Positions 42,946-53,489 of a stretch of DNA of 64,000 bases are shown here, in pieces. The notes below the pieces were generated by a model. It was not told the origin of the DNA. It was given only the letters and a program-made list of their open reading frames with translations, and did no database searches. The translations under genes and the position numbers were made by a program. Source of the stretch: Epiperipatus broadwayi (lineage: Eukaryota > Onychophora > Udeonychophora > Euonychophora > Peripatidae); assembly GCA_028023455.1 (NCBI GenBank), contig JAQFVV010006208.1, positions 8,168,963 to 8,232,962 on the forward strand. Direction: 5' to 3'. How positions within the stretch are numbered: the first letter of the stretch is position 1; each line of letters starts with the position of its first letter.

Positions 42946-44544
42946 GGTATAAGAATGACTGTAATTCAGATCTTGTAGTCAGTTATACAATTAATACATT
43001 ACAGAACCATGTAGAACTAATTCAAACTATATACGTTTGAGTATATAAAAAGATATGCAATTTTATTGGCCTGTGATTCAATTGAATGTTATTCTTACAG
43101 GAATTTGAGCATTTATCTGAGGCTCATTAACCTTGATAATCAATGAGTTTCTGAATCTAAATTTGTTTAAACTCCAATTTCATTTTGATCTATATAAACT
43201 ATTTATACTTTACTAATATCTATTTATATTACCAATTTATCTTGAAAATAATTTTTCTCATTTATTTTTCCACCATATTTATTTTTTATCATCACTTTTA
43301 TAATCCTGAAATCTTTAATACTTGCATTTTTTTTTGACTCGATAATTTATTCTCACTCAGTTCAACATTTTAGCATTTCTATGTATCTTTTTCACTTTCT
43401 CCCTCTTAGTCTTTTATATCAAAGATTTCAACGTGCTTTCTTCCTATCTTTGCTTTAAAAAATAGCACATTACAAACAAAATATTTTGTAAACTTTTTTT
43501 AATTATAAACTTCAATTAAAAGCTGGGTTTTTCCTTTACAATTCTACAGTCATTTAATTTCACTTGTTCGATTTCTGGCTTCCTAGTTTTTAAAACACTC
43601 AAAGCTCTTAATTTGAGTCAATCAATTCATTCTTGCCTCCTTTAACAATCTACTATTTTCATATATTTTGTGACTCTTCTTTCTCTAATCCAATTTTCCA
43701 AGCATCATTTAGAAGCATTAATATAAAATTTAATTGCAGGGAATGTTTATTATAAATCTCAAAGTTAATGATTTAACATTTTTCAGAGAAGCAGTTACAT
43801 AATCTTATGAACACATCGTATTTAACGTAACTATCGAACTATATCATTTGATTCTGACCCTCCCCTCCATCCATGGGTAGCACAAAATGTTACATATGCA
43901 GCAAAAATACTATAACATATATATGTAGTAACAGAAAATTATAAGAATGCTGAAAACAGTGGTACAATCCCATATTGGTCACCAAAATATATAAGAAATG
44001 CTACAACTGCTCTGTAGGCGTGGCATCACACTGATGCACCAAATTATCCTAATAATAACACAGACTTAACCAAAATAAATTCAACTTTTGTTTGAGAGGA
44101 AATTGAGTTTAAATTATTGAATGCTACCAACCAATACAGAATAGGTTAATTTCATTTAATAAATCTTTCATTCTCATATTTCCAGTATCGTAGATGAACT
44201 TAAATGGAATGCATTCAAAGATCATCGGTTCAGTTGATAAACGAATCTATGAATAGAAGATATATAACCTGAAGTAGGAAGTACACACGAGAACAAATAA
44301 TATTAAACAATGAAGAGATTATTTAACTTTTTTTTTAAAAAAAGAATTATAACATAACATAAATTAGATAAATATTGCAGCATCTTTAACCTTTACTTAT
44401 ATGTATAAAAATACAATAAGAGATTAATTATGTGAAAATTATTTGACAAAAAAGAAATGATAGAAAATGCAAAATCAGAGGCCTGATTTATGACACAAAA
44501 TGAACATATAATGAACCCACAAGCAAACAGTAGTCAGATCAGCA
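42946..44544. other. AT-rich spacer, nothing firmly recognised
   Basis: T-rich plus-strand stretch 43180-43700 with no ORF. At 43855-44045 a less AT-rich block (CCCTCCCCTCCATCCATGGG, CCCATATTGGTCACC) could be part of an unidentified repeat. Confidence 0.4.
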
Positions 44545-44717
44545 AAAAAATGGGTTTAAACCACTAAGCATCATATGATCACCTTTTTTAATGCTTGCTC
44601 ATAGCTGTTATTAAAACAGGCAAAACTCTCCATACAGTAGCGCCACTCAGTGCCAGCCAGAATAATCAATGGATGATGCCAGAAGACTTGGGCATAAAAT
44701 CTCTATCTAGAGCCTTC

Positions 44718-44772
44718 TCATCCAATATCCCCAGACTAGTTTCTAGCTTGTGGCTTTCATCAGTGAGGAGCC
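44718..44772 (-). ncRNA. Hammerhead ribozyme core, family A
   Basis: Minus strand: GGCTCCTCA, CTGATGA, stem II AGC/GCT with CACAA, GAA, ACTAGT, C, TGGGGATATTGGATGAG. All core residues and the GUC triplet are present. The outer 5' stem I strand is replaced by sequence of the other arm. Confidence 0.75.
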
Positions 44773-44781
44773 TAGGTGCAG

Positions 44782-44852
44782 TGCTCTCAGATCCAAGGCT
44801 CCTCACTGATGAAAGCCAAAGCTAGAAACTAGTCTGGGGATATTGGATGAGT
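44782..44852 (+). ncRNA. Hammerhead ribozyme, family A, apparently complete
   Basis: CTCAGATCCAAGGCTCCTCA, CTGATGA, stem II AGC/GCT with short loop, GAA, ACTAGT, C, TGGGGATATTGGATGAG. Stem I pairs as TCCTCA/TGGGGA, ATCCAA/TTGGAT and CTC/GAG. Best single candidate for an active ribozyme in the window, apart from a loop deletion in stem II. Confidence 0.8.
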
Positions 44853-44964
44853 AGGCACTAGAAAGGCATTTTATGCACAAGCCTTCTGGAATACATTGAT
44901 TCTCTGGCTTGCACTGAGTGGCACTACTGTATGGAGAGTTTTGCCTGTTTTAAAAAATGGGTTT

Positions 44965-45724
44965 CATAGGGTTTTAATAAAACCATGATTATGATGGACA
45001 TGCATTGAAAGTATACTTAGTGGGTCTACTTAATTTTATTTAACATATTTAATCTCTGTTACAGTGTTTATATATTATTAATAATGACAGAGATCAATAT
45101 ATATATATATATTGTAACATTCTGACTTGAATTTAAACTTGGTGACCTTATCTACATAAAATATTAGCTTATTTCTTTTATTTTAATTCTCAGATTATCT
45201 AAAGTAATTTAAATAGTTTACCTTGTTATTAAATGATTTTAAATAACACACCATAATGTTATCAAGTGATGTATTAAAATATTTTATTCTTAGGATGATA
45301 TAAAAAAGTTAATGACGTATATATTGTTAGGCATATATTAATAAAAAATTATAGTTTTATATAACAGCAATAATAAAATTAAGTATGTATTGATAACATT
45401 ATTTGTTGACATTTTTACTGCATATATTTCAAAATAAAATGTAAACATAAACAATCTAGATATTAAATTATTATTAAAGTAGGTGTATGCATGTATGTAT
45501 ATTTATATATTAATATACTTAAACAATATTAAATTATATGTATTTAAACATCGTTTTAAAATATTTAAGTTTTTAAAATGGGTATTTAAAATATTGAATA
45601 AAGTATATAAAAATAGATAAAAGAAATGCCTACTTTATTTAATTTGTAAAATTATATATATATTATTTTTAAACACATGTAATATTTATTTTGATAAAGT
45701 TTAAAAAATAAATTTTAGCATTAT
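44965..45724. other. AT-rich spacer, nothing recognised
   Basis: Very AT-rich with short TA tracts, no feature. Confidence 0.4.
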
Positions 45725-46240
45725 GAATGCTGGTTTGTTAGAAAAGAACTTATTTTGAATGAATATATGAATAAATTTGACTCTTAATAGAAAAAAATCT
45801 TAAAAATTAGTTACAATAAAGTTTGCAAAGTGAAATGTCATAGAAACAATATCGAAGATAATGACATAAGTATGATATTATCAGCAAAAACTATTTAAGC
45901 CCCTGATCTTAGATTAGACTCATTTTTTGCCTCAATAGCTAAACTACACAAAAGTTTGTGCATATATATCAATAATTTTACTGAATGCTGGTTTGTTAGA
46001 AAAAAACTTTTTTTGAGTGAATATATGAATAAATTTGACTCTTAATAGAAAAAATCTTAAAAATTAGTTACAATAAAGTTTGCAAAGTGAAATGTCATAG
46101 AAACAATATCGAAGATAATGACATAAGTATGATATTATCAGGCAAAAACTATTTAAGCCCCTGATCTTAGATTAGACTCATTTTTTGTCTCAATAGCTAA
46201 ACTACACAAAAAATTGTGCATATATATCAATAATTTTATT
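45725..46240 (+). repeat. 258-bp tandem duplication
   Basis: GAATGCTGGTTTGTTAGAAA starts at 45725 and 45983. The two units differ at only a few positions and small indels. No ORF; a recent local duplication. Confidence 0.9.
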
Positions 46241-47109
46241 GAAAATTTAAAATGAATAAGCCGGGATAAAAATATTACAAATTGGATTAAAAAATTATCT
46301 CATGGTAATAAATAAGGGATACATGCAACAATATACTTCGTAAGAATATTTGAAGAAAGTGACAAATGCCATTATAGAATACTTCATTAAAAATAAAAAC
46401 AAATTGTCAAAACAGATAATTTAATGGAATGATAATAAACTGAAATAAATCTTGATTAAATATAACATCTAGCTATGCAAAAAAAAAGATGTTTTCAGCA
46501 AAATATCCAAAAGATTTTGAACTATAAATTAGTTTTTTGTGTTGTGTTTTATATATTATGTATAAGTGGATCATAAAATTTTGTGTACATAAAAATATTT
46601 TTTAATGAAGTTGTAATTTAAAGGACATTCTTTGTGAGTAGAAAAAAACAGGTGATATATTTTTTATACAACTTCTTTATCTTTTGAGAGTATGTGTTTG
46701 TTTAGTATACAAGGAAATATATTATTACCAAAAAAAAGTTAAAATAAATAAAAATAAAAACAATACATTTCATAATAATAGTTTGCTTAATTAAAAAAGT
46801 ATGTTTATTTATAAGTTTCATGTATAAATATTTATGGGTGATATTAACGGAAGTATATATTTAATGAACATTTATAATATTTTTATGAATGTAAATTAAT
46901 ATATGTATGCTTATTATGATACGAAGAACAATAAACAAATTAAACATATTAATTAAATTTTGCAAAATATATTTTATGTATTTGTTTAGCTATTTGTGCT
47001 AATGTATAATCTTTCTTTTTCATTTCGTTTCTTAGTATATTGTTCACAACACATGTTAGATACATTTATAAAATAACATAAGTTTAATATATAGTCATTA
47101 TTTCTGTTG
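46241..47109. other. AT-rich spacer, nothing recognised
   Basis: No repeat or coding signal found. Confidence 0.4.
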
Positions 47110-47183
47110 TAAACTATTCAACAAGAAATTCTTCTTCTTCCTATTCTTCTTCCTCCTCTTCTTCTTCCTCCTCTTCTTCTTCC

Positions 47184-47216
<33 letters not shown>

Positions 47217-47357
47217 TCTTCTTCTTCCTCTTCTTCTTCTTTCTCTTCTTCATCCTCTTCTTCTTCTTCCTCTTCTTCTTACTTTTCTTCTTCTTCCTCT
47301 TCTTCTTCTTCTTCCTCTTCTTCTTCTTCCTCTTCCTCTTCTTCTTCCTCTTCTTCA
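47110..47357. repeat. CTT/CCT microsatellite, pyrimidine-only strand
   Basis: From about 47129 to 47356 the plus strand is almost purely C and T, in units such as CTTCTTCTTCCT with irregular phase. It is followed by (TAT)n to 47379. The long minus-strand Lys/Arg frame across it is an artefact of the repeat. Confidence 0.95.
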
Positions 47358-47780
47358 TATTATTATTATTATTATTATGTTTTCATCTTATTAATTAAAC
47401 TGTTATTCCACAAACATTAGTAATTAAATTATTACACTCATTTATTTATTCTCTTATTTTATATACATTGTAACTAGTAACAAATTTTATAAGGAAGCTC
47501 CTAAAATGTTAAATAATATTATAAATTAATAAAATATTTGTGAAATAGATAATTTTAAACTGCAGAGATGTTTAAATATTTACTACCTATTTAAAAAGAT
47601 ATTTGAATTCAATTAGAATCCATTTATAATTCAAACTATATTTTAATAATGTAAAAGATTTAGTTGCTTATATTTTATTCTACATTAATCTAAACCCTGG
47701 GAGTCTATTACATACATTCATATCTATTATTATATTAGCTACCTTGAATATTAGATAAACATTATACATATTTCATTTTA
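47358..47780. other. AT-rich spacer
   Basis: Nothing recognised. Confidence 0.35.
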
Positions 47781-48170
47781 TTAGAAAATTTGAACTCAGA
47801 CTTTTAAGCTCCTTTCAGTCATCACTCCATCTTCTATAACTGATATATATGTCCACATACATGTGAAAAAGGTAAATGATCTCCAATATAAAGTATTTTG
47901 TGTTAAACTAGCACTTATCAGTTGGTCCATATCATCATCTCCTACTCACATATATAATCAGTGCTTGGTATATATTAAGATAGCAAATCAACAAATTTTA
48001 ATGAACAGGCTTCAATCCTCTCCACTCTCCAACTCTTTAGCCATCCCTACCACTGAAAATCTGATGATGGAATGCTCAGAACCTTAGTTGATGCCAATAA
48101 TATGGTCACATCCAAGTTGACCTTAAGTCACTCTGACCCCTCATATGCAGGACCTTAATATATCCATTTA
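47781..48170 (-). mobile_element. HHR-B element, near full length
   Basis: Minus copy: GAACTCAGACTTTTAAG end, TGATATATATGTCCACATAC, ribozyme, GATAGCAAATC, CCAACTCTTTAGCCATCC, GGAATGCTCAGAACCTT, then GACCTTAAGTCACTCTGACC and CATTTAAATAC. Confidence 0.8.
47877..47935 (-). ncRNA. Hammerhead ribozyme, family B
   Basis: Minus strand: GATATGGACCAA, CTGATAA, GTGCTA/TTAACAC, AAAA, TACTTTATA, TTGGAGATC. Inner stem I is intact; core and stem II have several changes. Confidence 0.6.
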
Positions 48171-48488
48171 AATACACAGATGAGGATGGGCAGAATTGAG
48201 GCTTAAGTATACAGACTATACTTTCATTCAAATGTTTCATTTTAATACCATTACATTTGGCATTCCAAGTAGAGTCTGAATGAGATCTTTTGCTTTACAG
48301 AAATGCTATTATATTTGGCATCCAATATTTTAGGCAATGTTTTTATTCTATTGAAATATATAACATAAAATAGACATACACATGTGTATATAATCTCCAT
48401 TTTACTCACTTTGCCCAATATTTTATTATTTTTAACCTTTAATGCTATATGGATCTAGAGTATGCTAAGATACATATTGATCATAAAA
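48171..48488. other. AT-rich spacer
   Basis: Two short related strings (CATTACATTTGGCATTCCAA, TATTATATTTGGCATCCAAT) 65 bp apart. Nothing else. Confidence 0.35.
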
Positions 48489-48501
48489 TAAATTTATATA
48501 T

Positions 48502-48734
48502 ATCATATGATCACCATTTAAGCCAATAGACATCACAAGATCACCATTTCCTATAGAAAGTTTGCCTGTTTTAATGATCACCATTTCTTACGCTTGCTCT
48601 TAACTGTTATTAAAACAGGCAAAACTCTCCATACGTATTGCCACTCAGATGGGGATTTTATGCACAAGCCTTCTGGCATCCATGATTACTCTGGCTTGCA
48701 CTGAGTGGCAATACGTATAGAGAGTTTTGCCTGT
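48502..48734. mobile_element. HHR-A fold-back without ribozyme, 13-bp TSD
   Basis: TAAATTTATATAT at 48489-48501 and 48735-48747 (AT-rich, so less decisive). Arms built from the 3' end: ACAGGCAAAACTCTCCATAC and GTATAGAGAGTTTTGCCTGT. An extra inverted scrap lies at the left. Confidence 0.75.
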
Positions 48735-48747
48735 TAAATTTATATAT

Positions 48748-49264
48748 TACTAATACATAAAATGAATGCAACTATTTAAAAATTCACATATTAAAAAAAA
48801 ATAGTAATATCTAAGAAAAATAAACTATATATTAAATAAGTTTTGTCAATTTTAAAAAGCATCATTTAAATCTCCTCTTGTTCAGTCTGGTAGACATTGT
48901 GTATGCATTAATAAAGTTTAGGCAACTGCTTTGATAGCATAATTTAGTGAATGCATTTTTAGTTGGTAAATATGTATTAAATTCTTCAGAATTTCATGAC
49001 AGTTTCATATGGTATCTATCATCCTCAGTTGAACATTTTTTTTAGCATCTCCATAAATCGTGGCTTGCAGTTTACAGATTATGATAGTCTTATCATGATT
49101 CAACAGAGATTTTCGAGATGACTTCTACCATCACATTCTTCTCCAATTCTTTGGGTTGCATAATTGGAAGAAATCTATCAACTCAAACATTAGTTTACCC
49201 AAAACCAGCAATGGTAATCCAAGTATCCATGGTATGACTATTAAATACTCTGTCCTCCAGAAAA
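48748..49264. other. AT-rich spacer, nothing recognised
   Basis: No feature found. Confidence 0.35.
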
Positions 49265-49378
49265 CTTAAATGTTAAAACCATGGCAAATTCTCTACACAG
49301 TAGTGCCACCTAGTGCAAGTTATAATAATCAATAGATGCAAAAAGACTTGTGCACAAAATCCCTATCTTAGTGCCTAC

Positions 49379-49442
49379 TCATCCAATATCTAGACTAGTT
49401 TCGAGCTTGTGACTTTCATTAGTGAAGAACATTGGATCTGAC
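49379..49442 (-). ncRNA. Hammerhead ribozyme, family A, decayed
   Basis: Minus strand: CAGATCCAATGTTCTTCA, CTAATGA, AAGTCACAAGCTC, GAA, ACTAGT, C, then TAGATATTGGAT. Core G5 is changed. Confidence 0.6.
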
Positions 49443-49680
49443 AGCATTGCACCTAGATCTTATGATCTAATGCAACCTTTCAGCCACCATCTTTTACCTA
49501 TTTAGTTAATTATAAAGCCTGAGTCCAAAATGAAAACAGATGTTTTAATCCAAGTTCACATGCTTGTATTCATACAGATCTGAAAACAGTTCAGTTATCT
49601 ATACATTTTGATGTCTTTGTTTCCTTCTACAGTCACAAAGATGCAATAAGGTTTGTGCATACAAACCCTATCTAGTACTT

Positions 49681-49748
49681 ACTCATCTAATACCTACAAA
49701 CTAGTTTCTAGCATATGGCTTTCATCAGTGAAGAGTCTTGGATCTGAG
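49681..49748 (-). ncRNA. Hammerhead ribozyme, family A
   Basis: Minus strand: CAGATCCAAGACTCTTCA, CTGATGA, AAGCCATATGCTA, GAA, ACTAGT, T, TGTAGGTATTAGATGAG. Core complete with GUU triplet; stem I has mismatches. Confidence 0.65.
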
Positions 49749-49985
49749 AGCATTGCATCTAGATCTTAGGATCTAATGCAACCATCCAACAGTCATTCTT
49801 TACCTATTTAGTTAACTATAAAGCAATGAGTTTAAAATAAAAACATGTTTTCAATCCGAGCTCATTTGCTTATACAGTCATATAAATTTGGATGAGTAAA
49901 CACTCGGTAAGGATTTTATGCACAAACCTTCTGGCATGGCTTGCATTACTATATTAAGTTTGTCACTGCTTTAAAAACTTGTATA

Positions 49986-50227
49986 AGCATAGGAAATTGT
50001 GATCATGTGATGAAAACTTAATGCTTATTTGTACAGCTAAGAAGTGGTCAGTTTTCAAATGGTTATCTGGCTTCCAATTAATTTCTATTAGACTTAAACA
50101 AAAAGATCAGGACAGAGCTCTAATCAATAAATAGATAAACTAAAATAGAACTAACTTAGAACTAAAAGTCTATCCATAAATACTTTGTTTAGTCTATGAT
50201 ATAAGTGTTTCATTATACTGTCCCAAA
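49986..50227. other. AT-rich spacer
   Basis: Starts with a scrap of HHR-A end (GCATAGGAAATTGTGATCATG). Rest unrecognised. Confidence 0.4.
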
Positions 50228-50240
50228 TCAAATTGTTTAA

Positions 50241-50560
50241 ACCACTAAACATCACATGATCACCTCTCTTATGCTAGTACATAAACTGTTATTAAACAGG
50301 CAAAACTCTCCATACAGTAGTGCCACCCTGTGCCAACTAAAGTAATCAATGGATGCTGGAAAGTTGCCTTAGATCCTAAGATCTAGGTGCAGTGCTCTGA
50401 GATCCAAGGCTCCTCACTGACAAAAGCCACAAGCCAGAAACTAGTCTGGGGTTACTGGATGAGTAGGCACTAGATTGGATTTTATGCACAAGCCTTCCTG
50501 GCATCAATTGATTATTCTGGTTGTCACAGGGTGGCACTACTGTATGGAGAGTTTTGCCTG
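50241..50560 (+). mobile_element. HHR-A element, 13-bp TSD
   Basis: TCAAATTGTTTAA at 50228-50240 and 50561-50573. The left part is an inverted 3' end (ACAGGCAAAACTCTCCATAC), then ribozyme and 3' end in plus orientation. 320 bp. Confidence 0.9.
50398..50464 (+). ncRNA. Hammerhead ribozyme, family A
   Basis: GAGATCCAAGGCTCCTCA, CTGACAA (one core change), AAGCCACAAGCCA, GAA, ACTAGT, C, TGGGGTTACTGGATGAG. Stem I mostly intact. Confidence 0.7.
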
Positions 50561-50941
50561 TCAAATTGTTTAATTAAAAAAAAATAGCCTTTTTCATTGC
50601 AATGTTTTGTTTACTTGCTTAACAATCCTATTCAATAAGCATGTTTACTAACTCACGCCAGTAACAATTTATTTACTTCAAATTTTTACTAAAATTTGGC
50701 TAACAATTTTAGAAAAATTAGTTTACTTCTCATATTTAATACAATTATATTCCAATATTGTTTAATTTTACCATAAATCACAATAAAAAAAATATTTTCC
50801 TGAAGGTTTGTGATGTTGGTATTTTAGAAGTGATATGTTGAACTATTTCCACCATCTTGGAAAATTTTTAACCTTTTTTAAACCTTTCCAAATACAGACA
50901 ACTATTAGGAATAACACAAAGACAACACAGGTTAGTTGATT

Positions 50942-50990
50942 ACACAATGTTTTGGGTGATGTTATTCTCCACTCTTTCAGGTGTTGCTGG
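50942..50990 (-). ncRNA. Hammerhead-like motif, PLE-D type
   Basis: Minus strand: GCAACAC, CTGAAAGA (one extra A), stem II GTGG/TCAC region around AGAATAAC, then AAAACATTGTGT. ACAC/GTGT could form inner stem I. Confidence 0.45.
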
Positions 50991-51009
50991 CTTGATCAGT
51001 GGAAAGTAT

Positions 51010-51098
51010 TAGCATGGGAATCGAACCTGGATCCTAAGATTCTTGAATATTGAATATTAAGGCAATGCTTTAACCAACTGAGCTATTCTAAAGCAACA
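51010..51098 (-). repeat. tRNA-like block in PLE-D tail
   Basis: Minus strand: AATAGCTCAGTTGGTTAAAG and CCAGGTTCGATTCCC. The clearest A-box/B-box pair among the four copies. Confidence 0.6.
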
Positions 51099-51807
51099 GA
51101 TGGTAGAAATTTCATATTCTTATCTATGATAGTCAGTTCAAATTCTACTGATTCCTCCATTTTTATCCTTAATACTTTTTTCTAAAAGCAAGGTTAGTTA
51201 GAGGTTTCCAGACATTAAGCAGTGCCACCCTGGGTTGATTTATAGCATTATTTGTCATTGTCAAATTTTCTTCTTTGCACCTTTTATTCACATCCAATAT
51301 TTTTCTATTTTCCCAATTGAATATATATTCATCAGTTCACATCGTCTGTGACTGTAGACATATATCTTTTCTAATTATTAGTTTGTGTTATTTCAATCCC
51401 TTTTCAACAGGGTAATTGGTCTTATCAATATACTTCCACATTCATATGGTATTTCATAGATGCAGTTTCTGTTTTTCAGCAATTCAAGTTTAGGCTTTTA
51501 CACGTTAGAATTTCTTGAAGTGAAGTAGGGCTTTGGAACGGTTCTAATGTTATATTGATTGCAGATTTACTTTAATTTATCTGCTATTCAGGGTATGAAT
51601 AGATACACTACTGTACCAACAATTGTTGTGGTGAATGTTTTTATTGTCTATTAATGATTTTCTTAATGTATTTTAGATGTGATAATATGTTGGTCTATTT
51701 TCTTCATCTAGCATTAAATGTTGAATGTCTAAAAAACTTTATTAAACTTTTCCAAATACAAACAACTGTTAGTAATAATACACAAAGACAAGATAGGTTA
51801 GTAAATT

Positions 51808-51856
51808 ACACAATGTTTCAAGTAGTATTATTTTCCAATCTTCTTCAGGTGTTGCT
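51808..51856 (-). ncRNA. Hammerhead-like motif, PLE-D type, best copy
   Basis: Minus strand: CAGCAACAC, CTGAAGA, an AGATTGG...CTACTT stem II around AATAATA, GAA, ACAT (ACGT before CpG decay), T, GTGTAA. ACAC/GTGT gives four inner stem I pairs, and the triplet would be GUU in the undecayed form. Confidence 0.5.
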
Positions 51857-51949
51857 GAAAACCTTTAACAAAAGTTTAAAAATTTCCTAAAACTAGTCAA
51901 AGTAGAAAGTCATTTAACTTTGTTATAATAATTAAATATTTACTCCATT

Positions 51950-52660
51950 AGCATGTAATCAATAACATATAAATGTGCTTTGTGCACAGATAATGAAGTT
52001 TGTAAAAACAAATAATACTTTGCAATTTAATGAGTTGGCACTTTTAGGAGGTTTTATGCTTCCATAATCACAGCTACTAAAGTATTGAGTACTATACCAA
52101 TGTAATATGCAAATATATGCACCTGACCTCACCCCTCATGTCATTTATAAAATCACATGCCCTCAAAACAACTGCCAAGCATCATATTATGGAGAAGCCA
52201 GGACTAACATTGCAACCAGAATTGCACAGCATAAACACCTTTATAATAAGACTATAACTAAGCTAGAATGTAATTCAATCTTTGCCAAACATGAAAGGGC
52301 CACTGGCCATGTTTTTCAACCAACCACAGCAATTGATATCTGTTCTGAAAGAAACGACATCAAACATAAGGTAAAGGAAGCATGCTGTATAGCAAGTGAT
52401 CCCACATCAATTAAGAGACACGATGCATACTTTTCTCTCTCTCTCAAAAATGGTATCTTTAATCATTTTGCATTAATTTGCATATATTTGCAAGTTACAT
52501 TGGTATAGTTCTCAACATTTTAGTAGTTATGATTATGGAAGCATAAAGCTTTAGCCTTCCGAAAGTGCTCAGCTCATTAAATTGCAGAGTATTATTCTCT
52601 TTTACAAACTTCATTACCTGTGTGCAAAGCACATATATTTATTAATTTTCTTATGTAAAT
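51950..52660 (+). mobile_element. Penelope-like element PLE-1 with inverted ends
   Basis: GIY-YIG frame at 52107-52508 flanked by inverted tails: left 51975-52095, right 52510-52645. They share GCTTTGTGCACAG/CTGTGTGCAAAGC and TTATGCTTCCATAATC and its complement. It sits inside PLE-D, between the inverted tail and the RT. No flanking 13-bp repeat could be found here. Confidence 0.8.
52107..52508 (+). CDS. GIY-YIG endonuclease domain, PLE-1 (partial)
   Basis: An open frame of 133 codons. VIYKITCPQNNC gives the GIY-side strand and the Cys pair. YYGEARTNIATRIAQHKHLY is the YIG-side block with conserved Arg and His. EHERATG appears as KHERATGHVFQP. ICSERNDIKHKVKEACCIAS is the C-terminal helix with the catalytic Glu region. 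It includes more of the domain than the copy at 34594. About 20 residues at the end (after the lost His-Phe-Ala stop) are probably read-through. It would cut target DNA for element insertion, but no linked RT of the same family is present. Confidence 0.85.
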   Translation: MQIYAPDLTPHVIYKITCPQNNCQASYYGEARTNIATRIAQHKHLYNKTITKLECNSIFAKHERATGHVFQPTTAIDICSERNDIKHKVKEACCIASDPTSIKRHDAYFSLSLKNGIFNHFALICIYLQVTLV

Positions 52661-53193
52661 GTAAATCTAAAGAGATTATTGCAATTAAAACCTCCAATTC
52701 ACTCCAAGTGAGCTAAGAAGATTATTCAGCAAGCAAGTAAGGCTAAGAAAAAGAATAAATGCTCAAAGATTTTCAAAGTATAAAACCTTGCACATTCCAT
52801 TACAAATATGGAATGTTTTCCAAGGCGTAAACTTACTGATGAAGACTTCACAAGAGTTTGTCAAGCAGTGAGAAGATCATATTCTAAATTACATGGAAAA
52901 ATAAAAGAATGTCAAAGAAAAAGCTTGTAAATCTGTATAGGGATATCGTACTGTAACAAACAATCTATTAACTTCATTAGTTAAAAATCTTAGTTCTAAA
53001 CATCTTACAGATGCTGGATTATCTCTTCTTGGAAAAGGTTTAAACATTGCCATTACACTGTCTACTGTCAACAGAATTATGCTACAGAGTTGAAAGAACA
53101 ATTGAAAGGCATAAAAAATGGAAATCAAACATTTCATGTGATAAGAGGAAAGATATTAAAACTGTCAAACAAGATACATCTATAATCATTCTC

Positions 53194-53489
53194 ACATCAC
53201 ATGATCACCATTCTGTATGCTTACACAAACTGTTTTTCACAGAGGCAAAACTGTCCATACAGCAGCATCACTCAGTGCAAGCCAGAGTAATCAATGATCT
53301 AGGTGCAGAGATTCTAAGATCTAGGTGCAGTGCTCTCAAATCAAGGCTTTTGACTGATGAAAGATACAACCTAGAAACTAGTCTGGGGATAATGGATGAG
53401 TAGGCACTAGATAGTGATTTTATGCACAAAACCTATCTGCATCCATTGATTACTCTGGCTTCCACTGAATGGCACTACTGTATGGGGGA
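53194..53489 (+). mobile_element. HHR-A element inserted in Penelope RT, 13-bp TSD
   Basis: TATA(A/T)TCATTCTC at 53181-53193 and 53490-53502 (12 of 13 match). It falls between the codons for Ile-Ile-Ile-Leu and their repeated copy before Pro-Ala-Asp-Lys, so the insertion point is certain. The left part carries CACATGATCACCATT and an inverted scrap. The ribozyme is at 53335-53400. Confidence 0.9.
53335..53400 (+). ncRNA. Hammerhead ribozyme, family A
   Basis: CAAATCAAGGCTTTTGA, CTGATGA, stem II AAGATACAACCTA (weak), GAA, ACTAGT, C, TGGGGATAATGGATGAG. Core and GUC are intact; stems have drifted. Confidence 0.65.

Larger units (their letters stand above)
44558..44951. mobile_element. HHR-A palindrome with two ribozymes, 13-bp TSD
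   Basis: AAAAAATGGGTTT at 44545-44557 and 44952-44964. A minus-strand arm (44558-44772) and a plus-strand arm (44773-44951) face each other. GTGAGGAGCC and GGCTCCTCAC lie 30 bp apart at the centre. Each arm keeps a complete ribozyme core. Confidence 0.9.
49265..49985 (-). mobile_element. Two tandem HHR-A elements, minus strand
   Basis: The first (49265-49635) and second (49636-49985) copies are in the same orientation. Each has TAATGCAACC, GATCTGAAA/ATAAATTTG-type and ribozyme blocks. Both are decayed. Confidence 0.8.
50785..51640 (-). mobile_element. PLE-D 3' half: GIY-YIG remnant and tail
   Basis: Minus strand from 51640: a decayed GIY-YIG region. It contains an IPYECGS-like string followed by a YIG-type segment with Lys-x-His-Lys at about 51430-51370. 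The Trp-Lys-Pro-Leu-Thr-Asn-Leu piece is at about 51210. Then come the tRNA-like block (51010-51098), hammerhead-like motif (50942-50990) and terminus (GGTGGAAATAGTTC). Many stops and shifts. Confidence 0.75.

Noticed and set aside
43855-44060. LTR end with primer binding site
   Set aside because: CCATATTGGTCACC recalls such sites, but no paired terminal repeat or internal coding was found.
47098-47358. Minus-strand 86-codon Lys/Arg-rich frame
   Set aside because: It is only the translation of the CTT/CCT microsatellite.
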